Source: Pseudoalteromonas citrea (lineage in GTDB: Bacteria; Pseudomonadota; Gammaproteobacteria; Enterobacterales; Alteromonadaceae). Taken from it: a stretch of DNA of 64,000 nucleotides. Numbering within the stretch: position 1 is the stretch's first letter; every line of letters starts with the position of its first letter. Below, piece by piece: positions 17,807-25,863 of the stretch. The notes beneath the pieces were generated by a model, which saw nothing but the letters and a program-made list of their open reading frames with translations, was not told where the DNA came from and ran no database searches. The translations under genes and the position numbers were made by a program. The DNA lies in NCBI RefSeq assembly GCF_000238375.3, contig NZ_AHBZ03000027.1, forward strand, positions 372,001 to 436,000, read 5' to 3'.

Positions 17807-19381
17807 TTAGGGTGTAAAACGGGCTCTTAATTGCAAGTTGTCTGGGTCATTGCTTGAATTGCTTGGTACCCATTGCTGAATACAGTTGGTATCTGTGGCG
17901 CAGTGATCTGTGAGTGCGTGTAAAAATGCAACCACGTCTTGCTGTTGCTCTGCATTTAAAACGGGTTTTACAAATCGAGATCGCTCAAAACGGTTTAATG
18001 CTGCTTGGCTATTTTGTTGTGCTTGGTCGTTTAATTCATCACAATTTTCGTTACCGGTAAATTGCGGTAATCCGCAGGCGCCACCGCGTTGAAAGAATTG
18101 TTCAATGCTTGTGGCTGGGTCCACATAGTGTGCAACAACTTGTTCTAGTGTTTCAAACGAACCAGCGTGGCCGTAGGGTGCGGTTAATGCCACGTTTAAC
18201 AAGCTAGGTATGCGAAACGCAAATTGATTGCGGCGGGTAAGCTCTATCGCTGCTCTGCCAATATCGCTTTTATCAGGTTGAGTACCTATACCAAATTGCG
18301 GGTATGCAACATTGACAAACCCTTCGCGGGTAAAACGCGTACCACCGTGGCAAGTATCACACCCTGCGCCGCCGTTTTCACGGGGTGTAAAATATAATAC
18401 TGCACCGCGTTTTTGTTGGTCGGTTAGGGCAGTGGGATCACCATTTAAATAACGGTGCCAATCTGAGTCAACCAATACCAATGACTGCTGATATTGTCCA
18501 AGCGCCAGCGCAATGCTATCAAAGGTAATAAGATTTTGTGCTGGTTCATCACTGTTAAATGCTTGTTGAAAGTGTGCTAGCCAGTCATTGGTATCTAAAC
18601 TGCCTGTTTCGCCACCATAATCACCAATACGTTCTGCGAGGTGACGCCTAACCTCTTCATTTGTGGTGGCTTGTGGAAAGGCACTTCCGCGCATTTCTTC
18701 AACCGATGTAACCGGAAAACGAGAAAGCGCGGCAGTTAAGCTGTCGCCAGCATTTACATCAACACTATTAAACGTTGAATCAGGAGTACTAATTTGGTCG
18801 CTACGAACACCTTGATCGTTTGTAACCATCTCGACTCGCCCATCCCAAAAGAGGGTGCGGCGCATTAATCCGGTATTAAAAATAGTGGGGGCGTTACGCG
18901 GAATGGTCACTTCATTATTGAGTGCTTTTCGTTCAAGGCCTATTGCATCTGGGTCGATGGCATTGGTACCAATACTGAATGACAGCTGATCAGCACCGCC
19001 AAGCTCGGGGTGATGGCATGTGGCACAGGCGACGGTTTTTTCACCCCCTAGCGCTTTAGTAAAAAAGAGTTTCATTCCAAGTTGTGTGATTGGTTCATTT
19101 ATACCGGGTGCGCGCCTGGCCCCCCGAATTGCGCTTCTAAGTCGCTTTTCAATAATTAAGTTAGCGAGTGCTTCATCAACTGTTGCATCTGATGAAATTA
19201 CAGCCAAATTTGCGCTTATCAGGGTGGGAAGGGCGTTAATGTTACCTTCGTGTTCGTGAACGTTCACGCGCTCTGAGTTGATAAAGTTTGGTGTACTTGC
19301 TGATGCAGTGTCTACGAGTACAGCTGCTATCAATACTGCACTTATTAAAATGGGTTTTAGTACTAAAGAACTTGATTTCAT
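17807..19381 (-). CDS. MauG/cytochrome c peroxidase-type di-haem protein
   Basis: 524-aa periplasmic protein with a signal peptide (MKSSSLVLKPILISAVLIAA, cut near TASA). Two c-type haem sites, CATCH (about 119) and CDTCH (about 341), lie in the two domains of the CCP/MauG superfamily, along with APTIFNTGLMRRTLFWDGR and the C-terminal FRIPSLLNVALTAPYGHAG block. Classical members reduce hydrogen peroxide with electrons from cytochrome c; MauG-like members oxidise protein substrates. The sequence does not decide between them. The gene is monocistronic with its own terminator. The 220-bp upstream gap holds no further feature I can support. Confidence 0.87.
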   Translation of the reverse strand: MKSSSLVLKPILISAVLIAAVLVDTASASTPNFINSERVNVHEHEGNINALPTLISANLAVISSDATVDEALANLIIEKRLRSAIRGARRAPGINEPITQLGMKLFFTKALGGEKTVACATCHHPELGGADQLSFSIGTNAIDPDAIGLERKALNNEVTIPRNAPTIFNTGLMRRTLFWDGRVEMVTNDQGVRSDQISTPDSTFNSVDVNAGDSLTAALSRFPVTSVEEMRGSAFPQATTNEEVRRHLAERIGDYGGETGSLDTNDWLAHFQQAFNSDEPAQNLITFDSIALALGQYQQSLVLVDSDWHRYLNGDPTALTDQQKRGAVLYFTPRENGGAGCDTCHGGTRFTREGFVNVAYPQFGIGTQPDKSDIGRAAIELTRRNQFAFRIPSLLNVALTAPYGHAGSFETLEQVVAHYVDPATSIEQFFQRGGACGLPQFTGNENCDELNDQAQQNSQAALNRFERSRFVKPVLNAEQQQDVVAFLHALTDHCATDTNCIQQWVPSNSSNDPDNLQLRARFTP

Positions 19382-19602
19382 ATTTCAACCAATCAAAAAC
19401 AACTAGGTAAATAAACAATGACAACTAATTGTGGAAGAAATGTGAATGATTGTGAAAAACGAAACTTCAAATGGTTTTTTAGTGTCGCTTTGTTTTGTTT
19501 AGGTAGTTCTTTATGGTTGCTTTTTTCGTGGTGTAGAGTCGTTTTAGTCTGGTTTCTATTAACTTAATTAACATAGTGCAAGGTAGTATGTTAGCGCCAA
19601 GT

Positions 19603-20358
19603 CTACTTATTCGGCTTCAGGTCTTCAAGTGCCATAGTAATGAGTGTTGCGATAACGACTGCCCACCCAAAATAGACAAGGCTCTCATAGTAGGTGTAAA
19701 TAAAATTAAAGTTTTCGAATGCATATTGGCGATTAAGTATGAACTCGACTGCCGCAGCAGTCGTCAAGGCTGTAAAATAAGCAAATGTCATAGTTAATAC
19801 TAATGAATATGAATAGCTATGCTTCCATAAGTGACAAAATGTATATTTTATCACTCTTCTTTGATTAATAAATATTATTAAAGCAAAAAATGAGAGTAGG
19901 GACTGAGACAAAAAAATGCTTGAAGAGTGCCATGCTGTTTTGTTTTCTAATCCTGCCAAAAAACTCACTAGAATTTGAAGTGAGGTATACTCAAGCAAGC
20001 TAGTTAAAAGAAGAATAACTGCAGTAAATGTTATTGAGCTACTTCTTCTGAAGATGCCAAAGACCAAAAACAACCCGAGAATAGCAACGTATGATGACAT
20101 CATAATATCAGGTGTAAAATATGCAATTGTAGAGAGTATAAGTATAGAGTTTTTCATACCTTGCAATTGAGCTGCTAGTGGCTTTAAATCAATATTACAG
20201 GCTGATAGCCACCTAAAAAGCTGACTGGTTTTTGGCTCACACACTCCTTGCTCATAATTGATGATTGTGCGCCTATCGCAGTCGAGCTTTTTGGCCATAT
20301 CGGTTTGCGATATACCCGCATTTTTTCTGACTGATTTTAGATCATTACCGTCTAGCAT
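19603..20358 (-). CDS. HTH-membrane fusion protein 3
   Basis: 251 aa. Residues 1-65 form an XRE-type helix-turn-helix domain (SQTDMAKKLDCDRRTIINYE). The rest is hydrophobic with five or six predicted membrane helices and ends in a short cytoplasmic tail. Its HTH is nearly identical in protein and DNA to that of the paralogue at 21237-22013, while the membrane parts differ strongly. The start overlaps the end of the preceding paralogue by 14 bases, so they are co-transcribed. This looks like a membrane-bound one-component regulator. The signal is unknown; a small peptide is one inference, drawn from the split version of the locus upstream. Confidence 0.75.
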   Translation of the reverse strand: MLDGNDLKSVRKNAGISQTDMAKKLDCDRRTIINYEQGVCEPKTSQLFRWLSACNIDLKPLAAQLQGMKNSILILSTIAYFTPDIMMSSYVAILGLFLVFGIFRRSSSITFTAVILLLTSLLEYTSLQILVSFLAGLENKTAWHSSSIFLSQSLLSFFALIIFINQRRVIKYTFCHLWKHSYSYSLVLTMTFAYFTALTTAAAVEFILNRQYAFENFNFIYTYYESLVYFGWAVVIATLITMALEDLKPNK

Positions 20359-21133
20359 TACTATTCCGAGTTAATATACGTTCTGACTTGGTATTTCTAG
20401 AAAGAAACAATGATGAACATAACACAGATAATGTAAATACCCATCCTATATAGGTTAAAGTTCTATAATTTTGATAAATAATATCTAGGTCAAAAGTTGG
20501 ATATACAACTCTTATTGTACTTTCAATTAAAGCAAGTAAAGCAATGATGATAAAGTATAAAAGTATGTATGAATGAGCTGTGTCACATACTTTGTCGTTA
20601 ATGAAATTGGCTCTGGTAATATCTGTTCGTCTGACTTTTATTTTAAATATAGAAAATATGACACAGTAGGATGATAGCTGTATCAGGAAAACCCCCATCA
20701 CATAGGGCTCATGTTCAATGTTGGGATATATCAGCTCACGAAAGTCGGTGAGAAACAGTAAGTAGCCCGTGATGTTGAGTGCCAGTAAAATCGCGCTTGT
20801 ACTCACCAGGTTACGATTGCTGGTAAATACGGCATACAACAAAAAAAGTAACAGCGATAGGATATAGATAGGGCTTATAATAGAGGGGCCAAAATAAGAG
20901 AGCGTAAGCAATACCGCGGTTACATTTCTGAAATTTTTAACTTGTTCTAACAGCGGCTTAATATCAATTTTGCAGATTGATAGCCAGTTTAATAGCACAC
21001 TGACTTTAGGTTCAAAGTAACCTTGTTCATAATTAATGACCGTTTTACGATCGCAATTTAACTTTGCTGCCATATCAACTTGCGAAATACCCGCGTTTTC
21101 TCTAATGGCTTTTAAGTCACTACCGCTAAGCAT
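20345..21133 (-). CDS. HTH-membrane fusion protein 2
   Basis: 262 aa from ATG 21133, which follows a GGA site at 7 nt; four more N-terminal residues would be possible from 21145. An XRE-type HTH (SQVDMAAKLNCDRKTVINYE) is fused to a membrane region of about six helices. The last segment, YRTLTYIGWVFTL, matches ENLVYVGWSV in the split protein and ESLVYFGWAV in paralogue 3. This conserved Tyr/Trp signature near the final helix defines the family. The gene lies in the middle of the six-gene run and overlaps paralogue 3. Confidence 0.75.
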   Translation of the reverse strand: MLSGSDLKAIRENAGISQVDMAAKLNCDRKTVINYEQGYFEPKVSVLLNWLSICKIDIKPLLEQVKNFRNVTAVLLTLSYFGPSIISPIYILSLLLFLLYAVFTSNRNLVSTSAILLALNITGYLLFLTDFRELIYPNIEHEPYVMGVFLIQLSSYCVIFSIFKIKVRRTDITRANFINDKVCDTAHSYILLYFIIIALLALIESTIRVVYPTFDLDIIYQNYRTLTYIGWVFTLSVLCSSLFLSRNTKSERILTRNSNARR

Positions 21134-21236
21134 AAGTAATTCCAACTATTTACATGGCTTTATTGTACAGGAAATGGGGATTAATGGTGTGTTTCTTTAT
21201 CGGTTTTAGCTTATTTTTATTGAATTATTTATGACG

Positions 21237-22013
21237 TTAGAGTTGTTGCTTTACCGTTTTTAGCTCTTTTTCATGAGAGGTAACCATTGCAGTCAGTGTA
21301 CAGATGACTAGGGACATACCGATATATATTAAATTTTCGTAGTGGGTATAGAACACCGATAGAAACGTGTAGTTGTATTTTTCGTCTATGTAGAAGTCAA
21401 TAAGGTGGAGTGTAGTAATGATAGCTAGATAGACATAGATGTTAGATAGTGTTTTTTCAAAAAAATAAACGGTTGGCTTTGTTGCTTCTTTTAAAGGAGA
21501 TAAGCACCTCTTTGCCCGAGAATAAAAGATATAATACGCAGAAACACTAAATGCAACTTGGAATGAGTAATATAGAATTGCGATTAGTAGCTTGCTATTA
21601 AAGCACCAAAGTAAGAACTCGTAATAATAGTCAATCAATATGTACTCTAGAGTGTACAGTGATGCTATTATCAAAACAGCATGCGTTGTTTCTTTTTTAC
21701 TTCTAACTATACCGTGCAGTGCACATACTGTGAGTATACCAATATATAAGAAGCTCACCTCATTTGGTGAAAGAACACCTAGTGTAAATAAAAGGAATAG
21801 ACTTTCTTTTATATTACGAACCTGTGCAGCCAGTGGCTTTAAATCAACTTTACAGGCTGATAACCATCTAAAAAGCTGGCTGGCTTTTGGTTCGCACACT
21901 CCTTGCTCATAATTGATGATTGTGCGCCTATCACAGTCGAGCTTTTTGGCCATATCGGTTTGCGATATACCCGCATTTTTTCTGACTGATTTTAGAGCGC
22001 TGCCGTCTAGCAT
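21237..22013 (-). CDS. HTH-membrane fusion protein 1
   Basis: 258 aa from ATG 22013. The N-terminal HTH (SQTDMAKKLDCDRRTIINYE) differs in only a few positions from paralogue 3. A hydrophobic region of five or six helices ends with the family signature YENLIYIGMSL. It starts 27 bp after the stop of the separate membrane protein, consistent with one operon. The near-identical HTH domains predict the same DNA target, whereas the divergent membrane domains suggest different inputs. I know of no characterised member. Confidence 0.75.
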   Translation of the reverse strand: MLDGSALKSVRKNAGISQTDMAKKLDCDRRTIINYEQGVCEPKASQLFRWLSACKVDLKPLAAQVRNIKESLFLLFTLGVLSPNEVSFLYIGILTVCALHGIVRSKKETTHAVLIIASLYTLEYILIDYYYEFLLWCFNSKLLIAILYYSFQVAFSVSAYYIFYSRAKRCLSPLKEATKPTVYFFEKTLSNIYVYLAIITTLHLIDFYIDEKYNYTFLSVFYTHYENLIYIGMSLVICTLTAMVTSHEKELKTVKQQL

Positions 22014-22040
22014 TACCAAATAAGCCTAATAGTTTTCATC

Positions 22041-22634
22041 TTACCTATGGGAATGCTGTTTTTTCATTTTATTGAACACAAGCTGCATAGTGAAAAGCAA
22101 TCCGGTTGTAACTGACCAGCCAACATAAACTAAATTTTCATAGTTGTCATATAAGATCTTCAAAAAATTTAGATTAAAGACAAGCCTAAGAATAAACTCA
22201 ATAAGAGCCAGTGCGCTGATTAACGAAAAATATAGGAAAACCCAGTGAAATAGCCCATCAAAATCATTTAAGTATATTTCTTTAGAGTTTGAAAATAATC
22301 GTGATATTTGAACTCTAAATATAAAAGCAAAAAACATCAAAATATTCAAAGCTAATTGCAACCCATAAAAAATCAAACCGTTTGCAACCTTATTACCCTC
22401 CATAAGCAAAGGCTCTATAGCACCTAGTCCGAATAATAAATAGCCTAAAGTGTTAATTGTTAATAATAATATACATATGTGGTATGCATTAATATTTTTT
22501 CTACATATACTAAATATAAGGTTAGACGCAATAATTATCATGTAAATGTATGTTGATACATGTGCGTTTTCAATTATTGTATAAAATATGGATAGTGATA
22601 TTATTATGCCTAGAATTAATTGCGATTTAGTCAT
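22041..22634 (-). CDS. Stand-alone membrane protein of the HTH-membrane family
   Basis: 197 aa of almost purely hydrophobic segments (five or six helices) with no HTH. It aligns by eye with the membrane half of the fused paralogues, including the TLGYLLFGLGAIEP stretch (compare NITGYLLFLTDFRE) and the closing YENLVYVGWSV. Its ATG overlaps the TGA of the small peptide gene (ATGA), so translation of the two is coupled. In such a layout it could be the receptor or immunity partner of the peptide; this is inference. Confidence 0.72.
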   Translation of the reverse strand: MTKSQLILGIIISLSIFYTIIENAHVSTYIYMIIIASNLIFSICRKNINAYHICILLLTINTLGYLLFGLGAIEPLLMEGNKVANGLIFYGLQLALNILMFFAFIFRVQISRLFSNSKEIYLNDFDGLFHWVFLYFSLISALALIEFILRLVFNLNFLKILYDNYENLVYVGWSVTTGLLFTMQLVFNKMKKQHSHR

Positions 22635-22765
22635 GGTTTTAGAGTGCTTTCTATTTTTTTATGTGATTTTGATAATGGTATGGGAGCTGCTGAATTTTCT
22701 AGGGGTTTCCATGGAAATGTACCGCCGGATACTTTTTTACATAAAAATTTAGTTAGTGATTTCAT
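22631..22765 (-). CDS. Small double-glycine peptide between HTH and membrane genes
   Basis: 44-aa open frame. MKSLTKFLCKKVSGG looks like a short double-glycine leader. The 29-residue remainder is Pro- and Lys-rich with one Trp (TFPWKPLENSAAPIPLSK) and no Cys. Reading: an AGGTA site lies about nine bases before the ATG, and the TGA overlaps the start of the membrane protein gene (ATGA). It fills the exact spot where the HTH and membrane halves are fused in the three paralogues. KKVSGG echoes the NKVAGG of lone peptide 1. It could be a pheromone or bacteriocin-like peptide. Its size makes the coding call uncertain, but the coupling supports it. Confidence 0.55.
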   Translation of the reverse strand: MKSLTKFLCKKVSGGTFPWKPLENSAAPIPLSKSHKKIESTLKP

Positions 22766-22805
22766 GGTTCACGCTACCTGTTTAATATTTTTTGATAAAA
22801 TAGCT

Positions 22806-23036
22806 TTACTCATCTAGCTCTAACTTGTTTCTAATATTATCAATTTGCTTTAGCAGTGGTTTTATATCTACTTTACATATCATCAGCCATTTTAAAAGTT
22901 GTCCCATTTTGGGTTCGCCAACGCCAAGTTCATAGTTAATAATAGTCTTTCTGTCACAACTGAGTTTACTTGCCATTTGTGCTTGTGTAAATCCGGCCTG
23001 AGTCCGCATGGCCTTAAGGTCATCACCATTGATCAC
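22806..23036 (-). CDS. Stand-alone HTH (XRE) regulator of the peptide/membrane operon
   Basis: 76-aa protein: an XRE helix-turn-helix (TQAQMASKLSCDRKTIINYE) plus a short tail that stops where the fused paralogues enter the membrane. The start is GTG six bases behind AAGGA. It is the first gene of the run and sits 39 bp downstream of a perfect palindrome that overlaps a TATAAT-like -10 box, so autoregulation is likely. The peptide gene starts 40 bp further on. Confidence 0.8.
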   Translation of the reverse strand: MINGDDLKAMRTQAGFTQAQMASKLSCDRKTIINYELGVGEPKMGQLLKWLMICKVDIKPLLKQIDNIRNKLELDE

Positions 23037-23074
23037 ATCCTATCCTTAATATGTAGATGGAAAGGTTATTTTAA

Positions 23075-23095
23075 TTATATTTAACTTAAATATAA
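23075..23095. promoter_or_regulatory. 21-bp palindromic operator of the HTH/peptide/membrane operon
   Basis: Arms TTATATTTAA and TTAAATATAA around a central C form a perfect 10-1-10 palindrome. On the minus strand it overlaps a TATAAT hexamer (23074-23079), placed to act as a -10 box. The same arms (TATATTTA and TAAATATA) appear at 12137-12155. This is the natural candidate binding site for the HTH family. Confidence 0.65.
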
Positions 23096-23269
23096 CATTG
23101 CGATCACTTAATGTAAACCTTGGTGCATATGATAATATTTATATTCTAATTAGTGAAGTACTTGTTGATATTTTGGTGCGATAAATTTGAGTTTTTCTCA
23201 TTATTAATGGTCGTAGGCTGGTTTGTATTGGGGTTTTTAGTGGGTTGTAGGTGATTGGTATTGAGTAAT

Positions 23270-23685
23270 TGGACCCTGACCTTCGTCAGGGAGACGAAGT
23301 TGGTTTTTTGGGTTTGGGTGCTGTGACTTATATGGGCCCTGACCTTCGTCAGGGAGACGAAGTTGGTTTGTTGGGCTTGGGTGATGTGATTTGTATGGGC
23401 CCTGACCTGCGTCAGGGAGACGAAAGAGGGTTGTTGGGTTTGGGTGCTGTGACTTGTATGGGCCCTGACCTTCGTCAGGGAGACGAAAGAGGGGAAAGGA
23501 GATTGAAGTGGGGGCTGGGATTGGGTGGTGTGATTTGTATGGGCCCTGACCTGCGTCAGGGAGACGAAAGTGGGGTCAGGGGTACAAAAGCAGGGAGACG
23601 GAGTGAGGTGTGCTTAATAATGTCGCAGTGGGTGTGGGTGGGACTGTCTTTTATTTGTCTCCCTGAATTCATTTCAGGGTCCATT
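23270..23685. repeat. REP-like array F
   Basis: Five right-facing hairpins (CCCTGACCTTCGTCAGGG or the CTGC variant) at spacings of about 61 to 83 bp, with repeated GTTGGGTTTGGGTGCTGTGA-type linkers, are followed by one opposite hairpin with the ATTCATT loop near 23660. Short open frames with DPDLRQGDE come from the repeat. Between 23037 and 23825 I see only the operator and this array. Confidence 0.9.
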
Positions 23686-23825
23686 GTTTTAAAGTGTACA
23701 GGCAGTGTGAAAGTATAGGGTTGATACTTTTTATTATCTTTTTTTACATGTGGGGAGATTTTTCCACACAATCTAGTTGATTATTGTTAACAGTTGGTTC
23801 TCATAGTAAAAAGGATAGGTCATTG

Positions 23826-24203
23826 ATGACAAGTTTATTACCACTGGACGTGGCGTCTGAGTCTCTGCATGAATTAGGGTTAAAAGATATTACAAAGTAC
23901 TCTATTGCAACAAAAAAATTGTACATTAAACACGTCTTTATTAAAAAGCTAGACGGTGATTTAGTAAAACCTAAGTTAACGTATACTGATTTGGAGTTTT
24001 TTGGAACGACTAACGCAGTGGAAGGTTACTGCTATGTGTTGGTGTATGTTTTTAACAAACGACGTAAGAAGTTTGATATGGCGTTTTTTTTAGAAGATGC
24101 AGAAGCAATTAAAGGCATTGATACCCTTGAAGCTAAAAAAAGAATGACTGATTTACATTCTATCTCGCGTAATATTCGAGGTGCTCTGTTAGGTCAATTT
24201 TAG
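23826..24203 (+). CDS. Conserved-looking hypothetical protein
   Basis: 125 aa from ATG 23826, which follows AAGGATAGG; an upstream in-frame start at 23784 is less likely. It is a soluble alpha/beta protein with a basic centre (FNKRRKKFDMAFFLEDAE) and no signal peptide or membrane segment. I do not recognise the family. It stands alone between REP array F and the iron-uptake pair, without an obvious operon partner. Confidence 0.6.
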   Translation: MTSLLPLDVASESLHELGLKDITKYSIATKKLYIKHVFIKKLDGDLVKPKLTYTDLEFFGTTNAVEGYCYVLVYVFNKRRKKFDMAFFLEDAEAIKGIDTLEAKKRMTDLHSISRNIRGALLGQF

Positions 24204-24364
24204 TTTGCAAACGTGATTTACCTCTGTTTTATGTAATTTGCATGGTGCTTCCACTATTTCTCATTAAAAAGGATGTATTGTTTCTCCTGCGACATTATGT
24301 CACACGCTCACTGCGTTAATTCGAATTATACTCTCCCTTATCTTTCTGATATAAAAATAATAAT

Positions 24365-25825
24365 ATGATTAAGTCGTTGCTTGTTTGGCATAGGCGTTTT
24401 GCCTTATTGTGTGTTATTCCTTTTGTTGTTTGGGCTTTGAGTGGCTTGTTGCACCCCGCAATGTCGCACTTTGCCAAAGCTGAACGACTGAACACCCCAT
24501 TTATTAAAGTTCCCAATCATATTTCTGCGGTAGCAGTACCTTTAAAATCGGTTTTAGTCGCCCACAACATCACGGCTTTTAGCCATGCAAGGGTGATTGA
24601 ATATAATGCGGCCTATTACTATCAAGTGGCGGTTGCGAATGCTCCCTTGCCACACATTTATTACTTCTCAGTGGAAACGGGCTTAATAAATAGCGCTTTA
24701 CATGACGAACGTTATGCACTTTATTTGGCGCAATCATGGGCTGAACAGGCCGCCTTGGGCACTGAATTAATTAACGAATTTAGCCCTGAATATGCTGAAA
24801 TCAACCGTATCTTGCCCGTTCATCGCGTTACCTTACAAAACAAAAATCGATTGTATATTGATACGTTAAGCAGCCGTATTGCAGCGCATAATACGCCCCT
24901 GCGAGAAAGTTTGTCTTATTGGTTTAAGCAATTACACACCTTTGAGTTTATTGGTGAGCGACACAGCCTATGGCGCATGATCCCGATGCTGGCAATTTCA
25001 TTGCTATTATTTGGCACTGGGGTGTTTGGTTTAGTGAGTTATGCCCTGCTATGGCGACGTTTCAAAAGTAAACGTATTAATACGCCAGTACTACACCGTT
25101 CATTGGGTGTTGTATTGAGCGTATGTATGTTGGGGTTTGCAAGCAGCAGTATTCATATATTAGTTGATAAGTTTGTTCCTGAGACGTTTAGAGCGTTGTC
25201 GCCTGGCAACGCTATTTTTACTGACCGGCTCAACCACGATCCATTAAAAGATGTGCTTGACTCAAACGGCGACAATTTTCAATTGGTGGCGGTGGGTGAT
25301 CAAGTTGTGACACAGGTGGCTAAACAGGTATTTGTGCAAAAAAGGCCGATAGTTGAATTTAGTTATTGGCAAAATTCAGCGGCAAATATAACGAGCGTAG
25401 ACGTTGCATTGGCACAGTTACAGCGGCAACTTAATGTCAGTGGTACGGTGCTTAATTGGCAAAAAATTGATAAGTTTGGTCAAACTTATGGTTTTATAAA
25501 CAAGCGATTACCTGTTATTCAAATGAGTTTTGTGAATGCACCGGATGTGCTTTACAGTGTTGAGCCCCATACTGGGTTTATTGCTAACATAGAGACAAAT
25601 TGGCAAAGCGCACGTAGTTGGCATTTTGGTTACTTACATAAATATCACTTTTTAAACCCGCTAGGCCGAGAAGTTCGAGATGTTATCGTCACAGGTATTA
25701 TTATTGGCTTGGTATTGACCGCATTGTTTGGCGTTCGTTTGTATATTGGCCGGCGTAGGCGGCAAAAAAGTGCGATTGTGCGTCGTGGTTTATTGTTGTC
25801 GGGCCGTTATGTTGACAGCCACTAA
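24365..25825 (+). CDS. PepSY-associated membrane protein (iron uptake)
   Basis: 486 aa with the PepSY_TM layout: a first helix at about 10-32 (WHRRFALLCVIPFVVWALSG), a periplasmic PepSY-like part, two central helices (about 203-230 and 248-270), a second periplasmic part and a last helix near 432-455 (VIVTGIIIGLVLTALFGV) before a basic cytoplasmic tail. Proteins of this family sit beside TonB receptors and are thought to reduce ferric siderophores or haem at the inner membrane. The receptor gene follows after 38 bp. I could not identify a convincing Fur box upstream; a palindrome TAATTCGAATTA lies at 24317-24328. Confidence 0.82.
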   Translation: MIKSLLVWHRRFALLCVIPFVVWALSGLLHPAMSHFAKAERLNTPFIKVPNHISAVAVPLKSVLVAHNITAFSHARVIEYNAAYYYQVAVANAPLPHIYYFSVETGLINSALHDERYALYLAQSWAEQAALGTELINEFSPEYAEINRILPVHRVTLQNKNRLYIDTLSSRIAAHNTPLRESLSYWFKQLHTFEFIGERHSLWRMIPMLAISLLLFGTGVFGLVSYALLWRRFKSKRINTPVLHRSLGVVLSVCMLGFASSSIHILVDKFVPETFRALSPGNAIFTDRLNHDPLKDVLDSNGDNFQLVAVGDQVVTQVAKQVFVQKRPIVEFSYWQNSAANITSVDVALAQLQRQLNVSGTVLNWQKIDKFGQTYGFINKRLPVIQMSFVNAPDVLYSVEPHTGFIANIETNWQSARSWHFGYLHKYHFLNPLGREVRDVIVTGIIIGLVLTALFGVRLYIGRRRRQKSAIVRRGLLLSGRYVDSH

Positions 25826-25863
25826 TTAAAAGATTATTAAAAAATAACTTAGGAATATCTAGA

